From Armatimonadota bacterium (GTDB lineage: Bacteria > Armatimonadota > Armatimonadia > Armatimonadales > Armatimonadaceae), in NCBI GenBank assembly GCA_014380985.1, contig JACMIU010000041.1, forward strand, positions 1 through 6,529: a stretch of 6,529 bases of DNA, read 5' to 3'. The position numbers and the translations under genes were made by a program. A model generated the notes under the pieces. The model was not told the DNA's origin, did no database searches, and saw only the letters and a list, made by a program, of their open reading frames with translations. How positions within the stretch are numbered: the stretch's first letter is position 1; every line of letters starts with the position of its first letter. This document shows, piece by piece, positions 1 to 5,913 of the stretch.

Positions 1-542
1 AATGACACAGTACGTTCTGCAGCCACACCACCCATTTTGACCTTAACGATTCGCTTCGATCGCGACTCACCAGAGCCGGTAGGACCTCTGTAGTCCTTAC
101 CCCCATCAACGCTCGCCTCAACGGAAATTGAGCTGTTTGGAAAGTTAGTTGAACTGCCTGTCCACCCATTAGGTCCTCCCCCTGCACTCGCTTCCTCCAG
201 AACATAAGCATATTCAGGCGAAGGATCGGTGGTTGGATTATTGGTAATCCACTTAACTTTGTACTTGACCGTTCCTTTGCTTGTTGCCGTATCGGATACA
301 AAAGCACCATTAACATTATAGCCGCACCGAGCGTAGGCTGTTAGTTGCAGGGGAGCGCGAAATTGCACCCAGTCTGCTGGCGCACCGTTCGGTCCGAAGT
401 TGCCACCTGAGGTGGAGATTTGCCCCTTGTACTCGATACTTTCGATTTGAAAATATCCAGCGTGAGCTACCGAGGCGCAGAGAGTCGCCATACAAACAGC
501 GGCGAGAGAAAACAACGAACGAGAAACAAACCTATCAATCAT
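1..542 (-). CDS. Secreted protein of unknown function, N-terminal part (runs off left edge)
   Basis: An open frame of 180 codons starts at the ATG at 542 and is still open at base 1, so the C-terminus is missing. The N-terminus is a textbook Sec signal peptide: a short basic start (MIDRFVSR), a hydrophobic core at about residues 9-24, and an AHA|GY signal peptidase I site after residue 28. There is no lipobox, so it is not an obvious lipoprotein. The mature part is rich in Gly, Ser, Thr, Asn and Tyr, with alternating hydrophobic stretches such as KVKWIT that suggest beta structure, and it has few cysteines. I do not recognise the family. The start is supported by the signal peptide, a GAAAGG ribosome site about 10 nt upstream, and a promoter further up. 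Base use is visibly more AT-rich than in the genes to its right. It may be an extracellular or cell-surface beta-rich protein; no function is assigned. Confidence 0.85.
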   Translation of the reverse strand, partial: MIDRFVSRSLFSLAAVCMATLCASVAHAGYFQIESIEYKGQISTSGGNFGPNGAPADWVQFRAPLQLTAYARCGYNVNGAFVSDTATSKGTVKYKVKWITNNPTTDPSPEYAYVLEEASAGGGPNGWTGSSTNFPNSSISVEASVDGGKDYRGPTGSGESRSKRIVKVKMGGVAAERTVS

Positions 543-588
543 GTTGCAGATACCTTTCGTATAACGCAGTGTCAAGAATATTCGCGAC

Positions 589-609
589 ACGCCTTCATAA
601 TGAAGGCGT
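589..609. promoter_or_regulatory. Perfect 10+1+10 palindrome, likely operator
   Basis: ACGCCTTCAT (589-598) and ATGAAGGCGT (600-609) are perfect reverse complements around a single central base at 599. A one-base centre makes a poor RNA hairpin but is typical of a site bound by a dimeric regulator. The palindrome covers the whole -10 box (597-602) and the probable start point of the leftward promoter, where a bound protein would block RNA polymerase. It may also affect the divergent gene that starts at 791. The binding protein is not identifiable from this window. Confidence 0.55.
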
Positions 610-625
610 ATTATTATCATGTCAA
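597..625 (-). promoter_or_regulatory. Sigma-70-type promoter for the secreted protein gene
   Basis: On the minus strand, a perfect -35 hexamer TTGACA (625-620) is followed after exactly 17 bp by CATTAT (602-597), which matches four of six -10 consensus positions. Transcription would start near 590 and give a leader of roughly 48 nt, containing a GAAAGG ribosome site before the ATG at 542. The -10 box lies inside a perfect palindrome, so access to this promoter is probably controlled by a DNA-binding protein. Confidence 0.6.
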
Positions 626-773
626 GCATTGGCGACAATTATCTTTTACAGTAATGAATAATTATATCTATCTCTTGTAACACTCTTACATACTCACTGT
701 ATCGCCGAGGGAAGGAAAACGCCCCGCCCCTGTCGTACCTAACCGACATACATTCTGCCGTTATTCGCGGCGC

Positions 774-780
774 AAAGGAG
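774..780 (+). promoter_or_regulatory. Ribosome binding site of the dehydrogenase gene
   Basis: AAAGGAG lies 10 nt before the ATG at 791. It is a strong Shine-Dalgarno match and fixes the start of the Gfo/Idh/MocA gene. Confidence 0.8.
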
Positions 781-790
781 CAAAAACATC

Positions 791-1951
791 ATGGCGGCAA
801 AACGCCCTGTTCGTATCGGGTTGGTCGGGTATCAGTTTATGGGCAAGGCGCACAGCAACGCCTACCGGCAAGTCGCCAAGTTCTTCCCCGAAGTCGAGTT
901 TGAGCCGGTGCTGACCGCGCTTTGCGGGCGAAACGAAGATAAGGTCAAGGCGGCGGCGGAGCGGTTCGGCTTCGATTCCTACGAAACCGACTACAACGCC
1001 CTTATCGCCCGCGACGATATTGACCTGATTGACATTGTAACGCCCGGCAACTCGCACGTGGACATCGCTATCAAAGCAGCGCAGGCGGGCAAAATGGTGA
1101 TTTGCGAGAAGCCGCTTGCCAACTCGGTGGCGGCGGTACAACCGATGGTGGACGCGGTGAAGGCGAGCAACGTGCCGAACGCCGTGTGCTTCAACTACCG
1201 CTTTGTCCCGGCGGTGCGCCTTGCCCGCCAAATGATCGAGGACGGCGTACTCGGCAAAATCTACCACTGGCGAAGCGTCTACCTTCAAGACTGGATTATT
1301 GATCCCAATATGCCGCTCGTTTGGCGGTTGCAGGGTGATGTCGCCGGTTCCGGTTCGCACGGTGATCTAATCGCACACTCGATTGACTTGGCGCACTACT
1401 TGGTGGGCCCTATCACCGAAGTGTCGGGGATGCTGGACACTTTTATCAAGCAACGCCCACTTCTCGCTGAATCGGATGACCGGTTGGGCGGTCGCGCTTC
1501 CACCGAGATGGGCGAAGTCACCGTGGACGATTCCTCCATCTTTTTGGCGCGGTTCCAGAACGGCGCGGTCGGAACGTTCGAGGCGACGCGGATGGCGGCG
1601 GGGCGCAAGAACCACAACAAGTTCGAGATTAACGGCTCAAAAGGCTCAATTGTTTTCAACATGGAGCGCATGAACGAACTCGAGTACTACAACCACGACG
1701 ACCCGGAAACCTTGCGCGGCTTTCGCACGGTGCAAACCACGGCGGGCGTTCACCCGTACACCGGCAACTACTGGCCCACCGGGCATATCATCGGCTACGA
1801 ACACACGTTTATCAACCTGATGCGCGACGTTTTAGCCGATTTCGTCGCCGGTCGCCAAACGCACCCCGACTTTGTGGACGGCTTGAACTGCCAGCGCGTC
1901 TTAGAAGCGGTCAGCAACTCGTCGGACAACCGCGCTTGGCAGACGATTTAA
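791..1951 (+). CDS. Gfo/Idh/MocA-family NAD(P)-dependent oxidoreductase
   Basis: The 386-residue product is full length for this family of soluble dehydrogenases, which oxidise or reduce hydroxyl/keto groups on sugars, inositols and related polyols using NAD(P). The N-terminal Rossmann domain (about residues 6-130) opens with the dinucleotide loop GLVGYQFMGKAH. The family signature CEKPLA (105-110) supplies catalytic Lys107. The C-terminal alpha/beta domain carries Asp192, His196 and Asp199 in the GDLIAHSIDLAHYL block, matching the conserved DxxxH active-site pattern. The later GRKNHNKFEINGSKGSI segment (271-287) matches the family's sheet region. The start follows a strong AAAGGAG site. The substrate cannot be read from sequence: inositol 2-dehydrogenase, glucose-fructose oxidoreductase and YcjS-like roles are all possible. 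It is transcribed away from the secreted protein gene, and the zinc-ribbon gene follows after 60 bp. Confidence 0.93.
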   Translation: MAAKRPVRIGLVGYQFMGKAHSNAYRQVAKFFPEVEFEPVLTALCGRNEDKVKAAAERFGFDSYETDYNALIARDDIDLIDIVTPGNSHVDIAIKAAQAGKMVICEKPLANSVAAVQPMVDAVKASNVPNAVCFNYRFVPAVRLARQMIEDGVLGKIYHWRSVYLQDWIIDPNMPLVWRLQGDVAGSGSHGDLIAHSIDLAHYLVGPITEVSGMLDTFIKQRPLLAESDDRLGGRASTEMGEVTVDDSSIFLARFQNGAVGTFEATRMAAGRKNHNKFEINGSKGSIVFNMERMNELEYYNHDDPETLRGFRTVQTTAGVHPYTGNYWPTGHIIGYEHTFINLMRDVLADFVAGRQTHPDFVDGLNCQRVLEAVSNSSDNRAWQTI

Positions 1952-1975
1952 CGCGCACACGGAACGGTTATGCGG

Positions 1976-1981
1976 TAAAAT
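1976..1981 (+). promoter_or_regulatory. Possible -10 box before the zinc-ribbon gene
   Basis: TAAAAT, five of six matches to the -10 consensus, lies in the 60-bp gap between the dehydrogenase and zinc-ribbon genes and would give a leader of about 24 nt. No good -35 hexamer stands at the right distance, so the gene could equally be read through from the dehydrogenase promoter. Confidence 0.3.
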
Positions 1982-2011
1982 AGCGTAACCACTATCGAGG
2001 AAACGACGCCC

Positions 2012-3067
2012 ATGATTCGATGCCAAAAATGCGGTAGCACCCTGCCGCCCAACGCCCGGTTCTGCTCCATTTGCGGCGCGGAGTCGGCTCCGCCCGCCGC
2101 CCCGCCCACCCCGGCGCAGACGAATCCCACGGCGGCGTTTGGCGCGGCTCCTTCCACGGCTTCGTTTGGGGCGCAGGGCTACGCCGTGCCCGACCCCGAA
2201 GCCGAAAACCGCAAGCGCACGGCGATTGCTTTCGGCGGGGGCGCGGCATTGGTCGTGGTCGCCGGTCTGATTTTCGCGGCGGCATCCGGCGTTTTCAGCG
2301 CGAAGAAGCCCGAAGCGAGTGGCGCGGCGGTGCTGTCCGCGCCGCCCGCACAAACCGTACAAGCCCCCGTGCTGACCGCGCCCGCGCCGGAAGTTTCGAC
2401 CGCCCCCGTGATTTCCGCGCCGCCTGCGCAAGGCAACCCGATGCCCGAAGACATTATCGCCTACTTGCGCTGGCTGAAGCAGTTCGAGGCGGGACGAATC
2501 GCGCTTGAATCGAAAAGCGAAGCGCAGATGATGCTCGTGATGCAGGAGTTAATCAAGGTCGGAATGAGCGGAACATCCGGCATGGGGCTTCTAGACGGCG
2601 ACTCGGAAGAAGCGAGCAAGAATCCGGCTCCGGCGTCCATGATTGACACCAAAGCGGTGAACGCCGTTATCGCCGACTGGAACACGGCGACCGGAATCTT
2701 CCAAGCGAAGACCCCGCCGAACCCGTGCGCGACCCTCGCGTCCAACTACAACGGCGGCATGAGCGGTTCCGTAACCGCGATGACGCAGATTTTAGGCGCG
2801 GGCGTGAAGGCGATTGATTCTATCAATGGGGCGGGCGGTCAGAAAACCGGCGACGCCTCCGAAGTGCTAACCTTTCTGACCGACCAGAAAAACAACGCCA
2901 GCATCAGCAAGAATATCGAAGCGTCATTTGCGAGTGCCAATCAATCGCTCGACGCCCTACGTTCGCAGTACACCGATATTCCCGCCGATATTGACAAAGC
3001 GCAGTTTTCCATCAAAACCGGCAACGCGGGCGGTATCAATATCCCGATTCCCGGCATGGGAATGTAG
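2012..3067 (+). CDS. Zinc-ribbon, single-pass membrane protein of unknown function
   Basis: The 351-residue product begins with a compact zinc ribbon: Cys4-x2-Cys7 and Cys18-x2-Cys21 (RCQKCG ... FCSICG), as in the zinc-ribbon modules found at the N-terminus of many bacterial membrane proteins. An Ala/Pro/Thr-rich linker follows (about 25-62), then a basic NRKR patch and one hydrophobic segment (about 71-94). The positive charges suggest N-terminus inside, C-terminus outside. Beyond the membrane is a second Pro/Ala-rich linker with imperfect repeats (SAPPAQ twice, about 109-140), then a predicted helical domain of about 190 residues that I do not recognise, and a Gly/Pro-rich tail. The start has GAGG 11 nt upstream. 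It may sense or tether something at the membrane, but no function is assigned. The stop codon lies 3 bp from the coaX stop on the other strand. Confidence 0.85.
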   Translation: MIRCQKCGSTLPPNARFCSICGAESAPPAAPPTPAQTNPTAAFGAAPSTASFGAQGYAVPDPEAENRKRTAIAFGGGAALVVVAGLIFAAASGVFSAKKPEASGAAVLSAPPAQTVQAPVLTAPAPEVSTAPVISAPPAQGNPMPEDIIAYLRWLKQFEAGRIALESKSEAQMMLVMQELIKVGMSGTSGMGLLDGDSEEASKNPAPASMIDTKAVNAVIADWNTATGIFQAKTPPNPCATLASNYNGGMSGSVTAMTQILGAGVKAIDSINGAGGQKTGDASEVLTFLTDQKNNASISKNIEASFASANQSLDALRSQYTDIPADIDKAQFSIKTGNAGGINIPIPGMGM

Positions 3068-3070
3068 CGG

Positions 3071-3877
3071 CTATCGTTTCGCGAGGCTTCGCTCGTAAAG
3101 GAGGCGAAGCCCGGTGAGCGTCAGGTTGACATCCACGATTTCTACGCTTGCCGTGTGCGGCGCGATTAAGGGCGCGATTCCTCCCGTGGCGATGACGCGT
3201 ACCTCCGCGCCGTGCGCCATCAGTTCGCCGACGAACCGTGCCGTCATGCCGTCGGTTTGTGCCGCATAGCCGTATAAAATGCCGGAGCGAAGCGCGTCCG
3301 CCGTGTTTGTTCCTATAGCGGTTGCCGGTTCGCGCAGTTCGACCTGCGACAAAAGCGCGGCGCGGCTAAACAAAGCATCGAGCGAAATCCCGATACCCGG
3401 CAGAATCGCCCCGCCCAGATACTCGCCCTTCGCCGTTACCGCGTCAAACGTGGTCGCCGTGCCATAGTCCACCACCACGCACGCCGCTTGCCGGTCGCTT
3501 GAATTGGCGCGGGAATACAGTTCGCGGGCGGCGTAAGCGTTGACGATTCGATCCGCGCCGACCGCGCCGGGCGGATTGTACAGGTTCTTCAAACCGGTAT
3601 CCGTGTCGGCAGAGACGATAAACGGCGCAATGTCCAAATGTCGTGCTGCGAGTTCGCGCAGGGCGTCGCCCACGGGCGGCACGACGTATGCCATCGCCAT
3701 GCCGGAAATGTCGCCGAGTCCGTATCCCTTCGTGAGCAACAGCGACGCGATTAGCGCGGCAAACTCGTCGCCGGTGTTGTCGCGCCGAGACTGAAGGCGG
3801 AAGTCACAGAGAAGGGTGTCTTTGTCGAACAAGCCAATCGTGGTGTTGGTGTTACCGATGTCAATGGCGAGTAGCAT
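3071..3877 (-). CDS. coaX: Type III pantothenate kinase
   Basis: The 268-residue product phosphorylates pantothenate with ATP to 4'-phosphopantothenate, the first step of coenzyme A synthesis. Type III enzymes belong to the ASKHA fold and, unlike type I, are not feedback-inhibited by CoA. The diagnostic motifs are in order: DIGNTNT with catalytic-site Asp6 at the N-terminus, GADR (107-110) in the pantothenate site, VVDYGTATTFD (135-145), GGAILPGI (155-162) and the ATP-site TGG (231-233). I chose the ATG at 3877 because CoaX proteins begin a few residues before the DxGNT motif and are about 255-270 residues long. The frame stays open upstream to 3991, where an ATG at 3988 overlaps the ABC gene stop, but that would add an atypical N-terminal extension. 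No strong ribosome site is visible at either start. The gene lies 110 bp downstream of the ABC ATPase gene and may share its transcript. Confidence 0.95.
   Translation of the reverse strand: MLLAIDIGNTNTTIGLFDKDTLLCDFRLQSRRDNTGDEFAALIASLLLTKGYGLGDISGMAMAYVVPPVGDALRELAARHLDIAPFIVSADTDTGLKNLYNPPGAVGADRIVNAYAARELYSRANSSDRQAACVVVDYGTATTFDAVTAKGEYLGGAILPGIGISLDALFSRAALLSQVELREPATAIGTNTADALRSGILYGYAAQTDGMTARFVGELMAHGAEVRVIATGGIAPLIAPHTASVEIVDVNLTLTGLRLLYERSLAKR
3085..3111. repeat. 8-bp inverted repeat at the 3' end of coaX
   Basis: GGCTTCGC (3085-3092) and GCGAAGCC (3104-3111) pair perfectly around an 11-nt loop, close to the convergent stop codons at 3065-3073. No T-run follows in either direction, so it is not a classical intrinsic terminator. 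It may slow or trim transcripts, or simply be coding sequence that happens to be self-complementary. Confidence 0.35.
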
Positions 3878-3987
3878 AATTTTTTCGGGGCGGGTATCGT
3901 TCGCGCCGCTGACAAAGTAACATAAACGCCGCCCCTTTGGCAAACGCGAAACCGGGGAAACCCTGGCTTCGCACTTCGCGCCGTCCA

Positions 3988-5160
3988 TCAAACAATCGTC
4001 AGGTCGGTCGTTGCGTCGAACACATACGCCGCGCCGCCATCCAGCACCATATCCAGCGGGCCGTTTTCCTTTGCCGGGGTTTCCGCCTCGACTTCGGCGA
4101 CCATGTTGATGCCTTCCGCGTTCAAAAACAGCGTTGTCACCGCGCCGAGGGGTTCGATAACGTCTACGTGCATCCGCACCACCGTTCCGTTTTCGATTTC
4201 TTCGGGCGTCGCCAGAAACTTGTCCTGCAAACTTTGCGGGCGCATTCCGAGCGTGACCTGCTTACCGACATATTCGCGCAGTTTTTCCGCCTTTGTGGGC
4301 GACATACGAAGCGAAAACGCCGACGTGTCCACGTATACATTTTCGCCCTTCGCGGATACCGTAGCGTTCTCGACAAAGTTCATCGGCGGCAGTCCGAGGA
4401 ATCCGGCGACGAACTTGTTGACCGGGTAATGGTAGACGTTTAGCGGCGTGTCGCACTGCTGTAACACGCCGTCCTTCATGACCGCGATACGTTGCCCCAT
4501 CGTCATCGCTTCGACCTGATCGTGCGTCACGTAAATCGTGGTGACACCGAGCCGCCGGTGCAGTTTAATCAGTTCGGCGCGGGTTTGTACGCGCAGTTTG
4601 GCGTCCAAGTTCGACAGCGGTTCGTCCATTAGGAAGACTTGTGCATCGCGCACAATCGCTCGACCGAGCGCAACCCGTTGCCGCTGTCCGCCCGATAACG
4701 CTTTCGGTTTGCGATCCAAAAACTGCGTGATACCGACCGTTTCGGCGGCGTTGCGAACCCGTTTATCAATATCGGCTTTGATACGGTTCGTTTCGCCCAT
4801 ATTAAGCAGTTGCTGCGGGAGCGACGGGAGCATCCGAAGGCGCAAACCGAACGCAATATTATCGTAAACGCTCATGTGCGGATACAGCGCGTAGTTTTGA
4901 AACACCATCGCAATATCGCGGTCACGGGGCGGCACTTCGTTGACTACGCGGTCGCCGATTAGCACCTCGCCGCCGGAGATTTCCTCCAAGCCCGCTACCA
5001 TTCGCATGGTTGTGGTTTTGCCGCAACCCGACGGTCCGACCAGAACCATAAACTCGCCGTCCTTGATTTCAAGGTTCACGTTATCCACCGCGGTGACATC
5101 TTTTTTGCTCTGCGGGTCGCTAAACACTTTGCTGATATTCTTCAGCGTTACACTTGCCAT
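3988..5160 (-). CDS. ABC sugar-importer ATPase of the MalK/UgpC/MsmX type
   Basis: The 390-residue product is the cytoplasmic motor of a carbohydrate importer (CUT1 type) and hydrolyses ATP as a dimer bound to two permeases. All nucleotide-site motifs are intact: Walker A GPSGCGKTT (42-50), Q-loop Gln88 in VFQNYALYP, signature LSGGQ (155-159), Walker B VFLMDE (175-180), D-loop SNLD (183-186) and switch His213 (VTHDQ). The C-terminal part (about 240-390) matches the OB/TOBE regulatory region of MalK and UgpC. The helical subdomain holds about 17 extra residues (around 111-127) between the LRLR stretch and ADIDKRV that common relatives lack. No permease or binding-protein gene is nearby, which suggests a shared ATPase serving several importers, as known for MsmX of Bacillus and MsiK of Streptomyces. 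The ATG at 5160 follows a GAAAGAAG ribosome site and a long leader. msmX, ugpC or malK would all be plausible names. Confidence 0.95.
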   Translation of the reverse strand: MASVTLKNISKVFSDPQSKKDVTAVDNVNLEIKDGEFMVLVGPSGCGKTTTMRMVAGLEEISGGEVLIGDRVVNEVPPRDRDIAMVFQNYALYPHMSVYDNIAFGLRLRMLPSLPQQLLNMGETNRIKADIDKRVRNAAETVGITQFLDRKPKALSGGQRQRVALGRAIVRDAQVFLMDEPLSNLDAKLRVQTRAELIKLHRRLGVTTIYVTHDQVEAMTMGQRIAVMKDGVLQQCDTPLNVYHYPVNKFVAGFLGLPPMNFVENATVSAKGENVYVDTSAFSLRMSPTKAEKLREYVGKQVTLGMRPQSLQDKFLATPEEIENGTVVRMHVDVIEPLGAVTTLFLNAEGINMVAEVEAETPAKENGPLDMVLDGGAAYVFDATTDLTIV

Positions 5161-5189
5161 ATTCGCTTGCTTCTTTCAATTCGCCCACG

Positions 5190-5205
5190 TGGTGCGGAAG
5201 CACCA
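5190..5205 (-). promoter_or_regulatory. Second small hairpin in the ATPase leader
   Basis: TGGTGC and GCACCA pair around a 4-nt loop, directly after the larger hairpin and about 30 nt before the start codon. The flank overlaps the palindrome CCACGTGG (5185-5192). Its closeness to the ribosome site makes an effect on translation possible, but the stem is short. Confidence 0.3.
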
Positions 5206-5211
5206 TCGCGC

Positions 5212-5233
5212 CGGAAAAGTGCTTGCTTTTCCG
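5212..5233 (-). promoter_or_regulatory. Hairpin in the ATPase leader
   Basis: CGGAAAAG (5212-5219) and CTTTTCCG (5226-5233) form a perfect 8-bp stem around a 6-nt loop, in the 5' untranslated region expected from the upstream TATAAT box. No T-run follows on the minus strand, so it is not an intrinsic terminator. It could be part of a regulatory RNA structure or a protein-binding site. Confidence 0.4.
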
Positions 5234-5308
5234 AACCGACGCATGACAGCGGGCAGGGCAGGGCGGTTTACGCGCTACTCGTGCCATCGGCGGCGAGGGA
5301 GATGATGC

Positions 5309-5338
5309 ATTATACGCGGCAACGGGGTGAGGGTGCAA
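5309..5338 (-). promoter_or_regulatory. Promoter of the ABC ATPase gene
   Basis: On the minus strand a perfect TATAAT (5314-5309) stands 18 bp after TTGCAC (5338-5333), a three-of-six match to the -35 consensus. Transcription would start near 5302 and give a leader of about 140 nt before the ATG at 5160. The site lies just beyond the rimI stop codon, so the ATPase gene can be expressed independently of moaDE-rimI. Confidence 0.6.
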
Positions 5339-5364
5339 ACCGAAGAACCAGAACGAAAATGACT

Positions 5365-5913
5365 TTAGCGTCCGAGGGCGGCGCGGTTTTTGTCGAACTG
5401 TTCGCGCCACGCGGGGTCGAGCATATCGTTTATCCACAGAATATCGGCGTTTTCGCCGTTGTCGCTGTAATATGCCTTGCGAATCGCCACATGAATAAAA
5501 CCGTATTTGCGGTACAAGCCCTGCGCGGCGTCGTTGGTTTCGCGTACTTCGAGCGTTGCCCGTGTCGCGCCCATTTCCCACGAAGCGATTAACAGTTCCG
5601 ACAGGAGCAGGTCGCCGATGCGGTTGCCCCGGTGCGACAGGGCGACGCCCAAAATCGTGATGTGTACCTCGTCCATCACCGTCCAGATGCCGCCGAAACC
5701 GACCACCTTTTCGTTATGTACGGCGACGCGGTACGCCGCCGAAGCGTTCGACAGTTCGGTCAGGTACGACTGCGGACTCCACATTTCGATTTTGCTGAAC
5801 GATTCGCGCTGGATTTTGGCGACGGTCTCGATGTCGCTTGCCCGCATACCGCGAATCTCAATGTCGGTGATAGCCACCCGTATCGGTTCGGAAAGCGCGT
5901 CCACGAAAGTCAT
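5365..5913 (-). CDS. rimI: RimI-type GNAT N-acetyltransferase
   Basis: The 182-residue product belongs to the GNAT family and resembles RimI, which acetylates the N-terminal alanine of ribosomal protein S18 using acetyl-CoA. The acetyl-CoA loop is RGNRIG (95-100). The segment LEVRETNDAA..LYRKYGF (121-139) matches RimI closely: Glu122 and Tyr134 align, with the same 12-residue spacing, to catalytic Glu103 and Tyr115 of the E. coli enzyme. The AYYSDNGENADIL block (147-159) matches the RimI NYY..DG..DA region. It is longer than E. coli RimI, with about 20 extra residues at the N-terminus and a charged C-terminal tail. The start is firm: the ATG overlaps the moaE stop in ATGA and a GGAGG site precedes it, so its translation is coupled to moaE. 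Its substrate could differ from S18, since GNAT specificity is hard to read from sequence. Confidence 0.85.
   Translation of the reverse strand: MTFVDALSEPIRVAITDIEIRGMRASDIETVAKIQRESFSKIEMWSPQSYLTELSNASAAYRVAVHNEKVVGFGGIWTVMDEVHITILGVALSHRGNRIGDLLLSELLIASWEMGATRATLEVRETNDAAQGLYRKYGFIHVAIRKAYYSDNGENADILWINDMLDPAWREQFDKNRAALGR

Larger units (their letters stand above)
543..790. other. Divergent intergenic region between the secreted protein and dehydrogenase genes
   Basis: This 248-bp stretch holds no credible gene and is clearly more AT-rich than the flanking right-hand DNA, especially at 600-690. Leftward it carries a good promoter and palindrome. A second TTGACA (575-570) lies exactly 50 bp from the first; a weak TATCTG follows after 17 bp, which would give a nearly leaderless message. 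Rightward I found only weak promoter candidates for the gene at 791, such as TTTACA (645-650) with TATCTC 18 bp later (669-674). No terminator or RNA gene is evident. Confidence 0.6.

Noticed and set aside
645..674. Rightward promoter for the dehydrogenase gene (TTTACA, 18 bp, TATCTC)
   Set aside because: The -10 match is only three of six in AT-rich DNA where such matches are common, so it is not called as a feature.
420..680. Plus-strand open frame across the secreted protein start and intergenic region
   Set aside because: It overlaps the signal peptide gene and its promoter on the opposite strand, has no ribosome site and no protein-like pattern.
761..1360. Long open frame on the minus strand opposite the dehydrogenase
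   Set aside because: It mirrors the codon pattern of the well-supported Gfo/Idh/MocA gene, is rich in Arg/His/Val as antisense frames are, and shows no recognisable domain.
1901..2454. Minus-strand frames opposite the zinc-ribbon gene
   Set aside because: Their Gly/Arg/Ala-rich translations come from the GC-rich Pro/Ala linkers on the other strand; no start signal or domain is visible.
5212..5233. Intrinsic terminator after rimI
   Set aside because: The stem is good, but no T-run follows on the minus strand, and it lies downstream of the ATPase promoter, so a leader structure is more likely.
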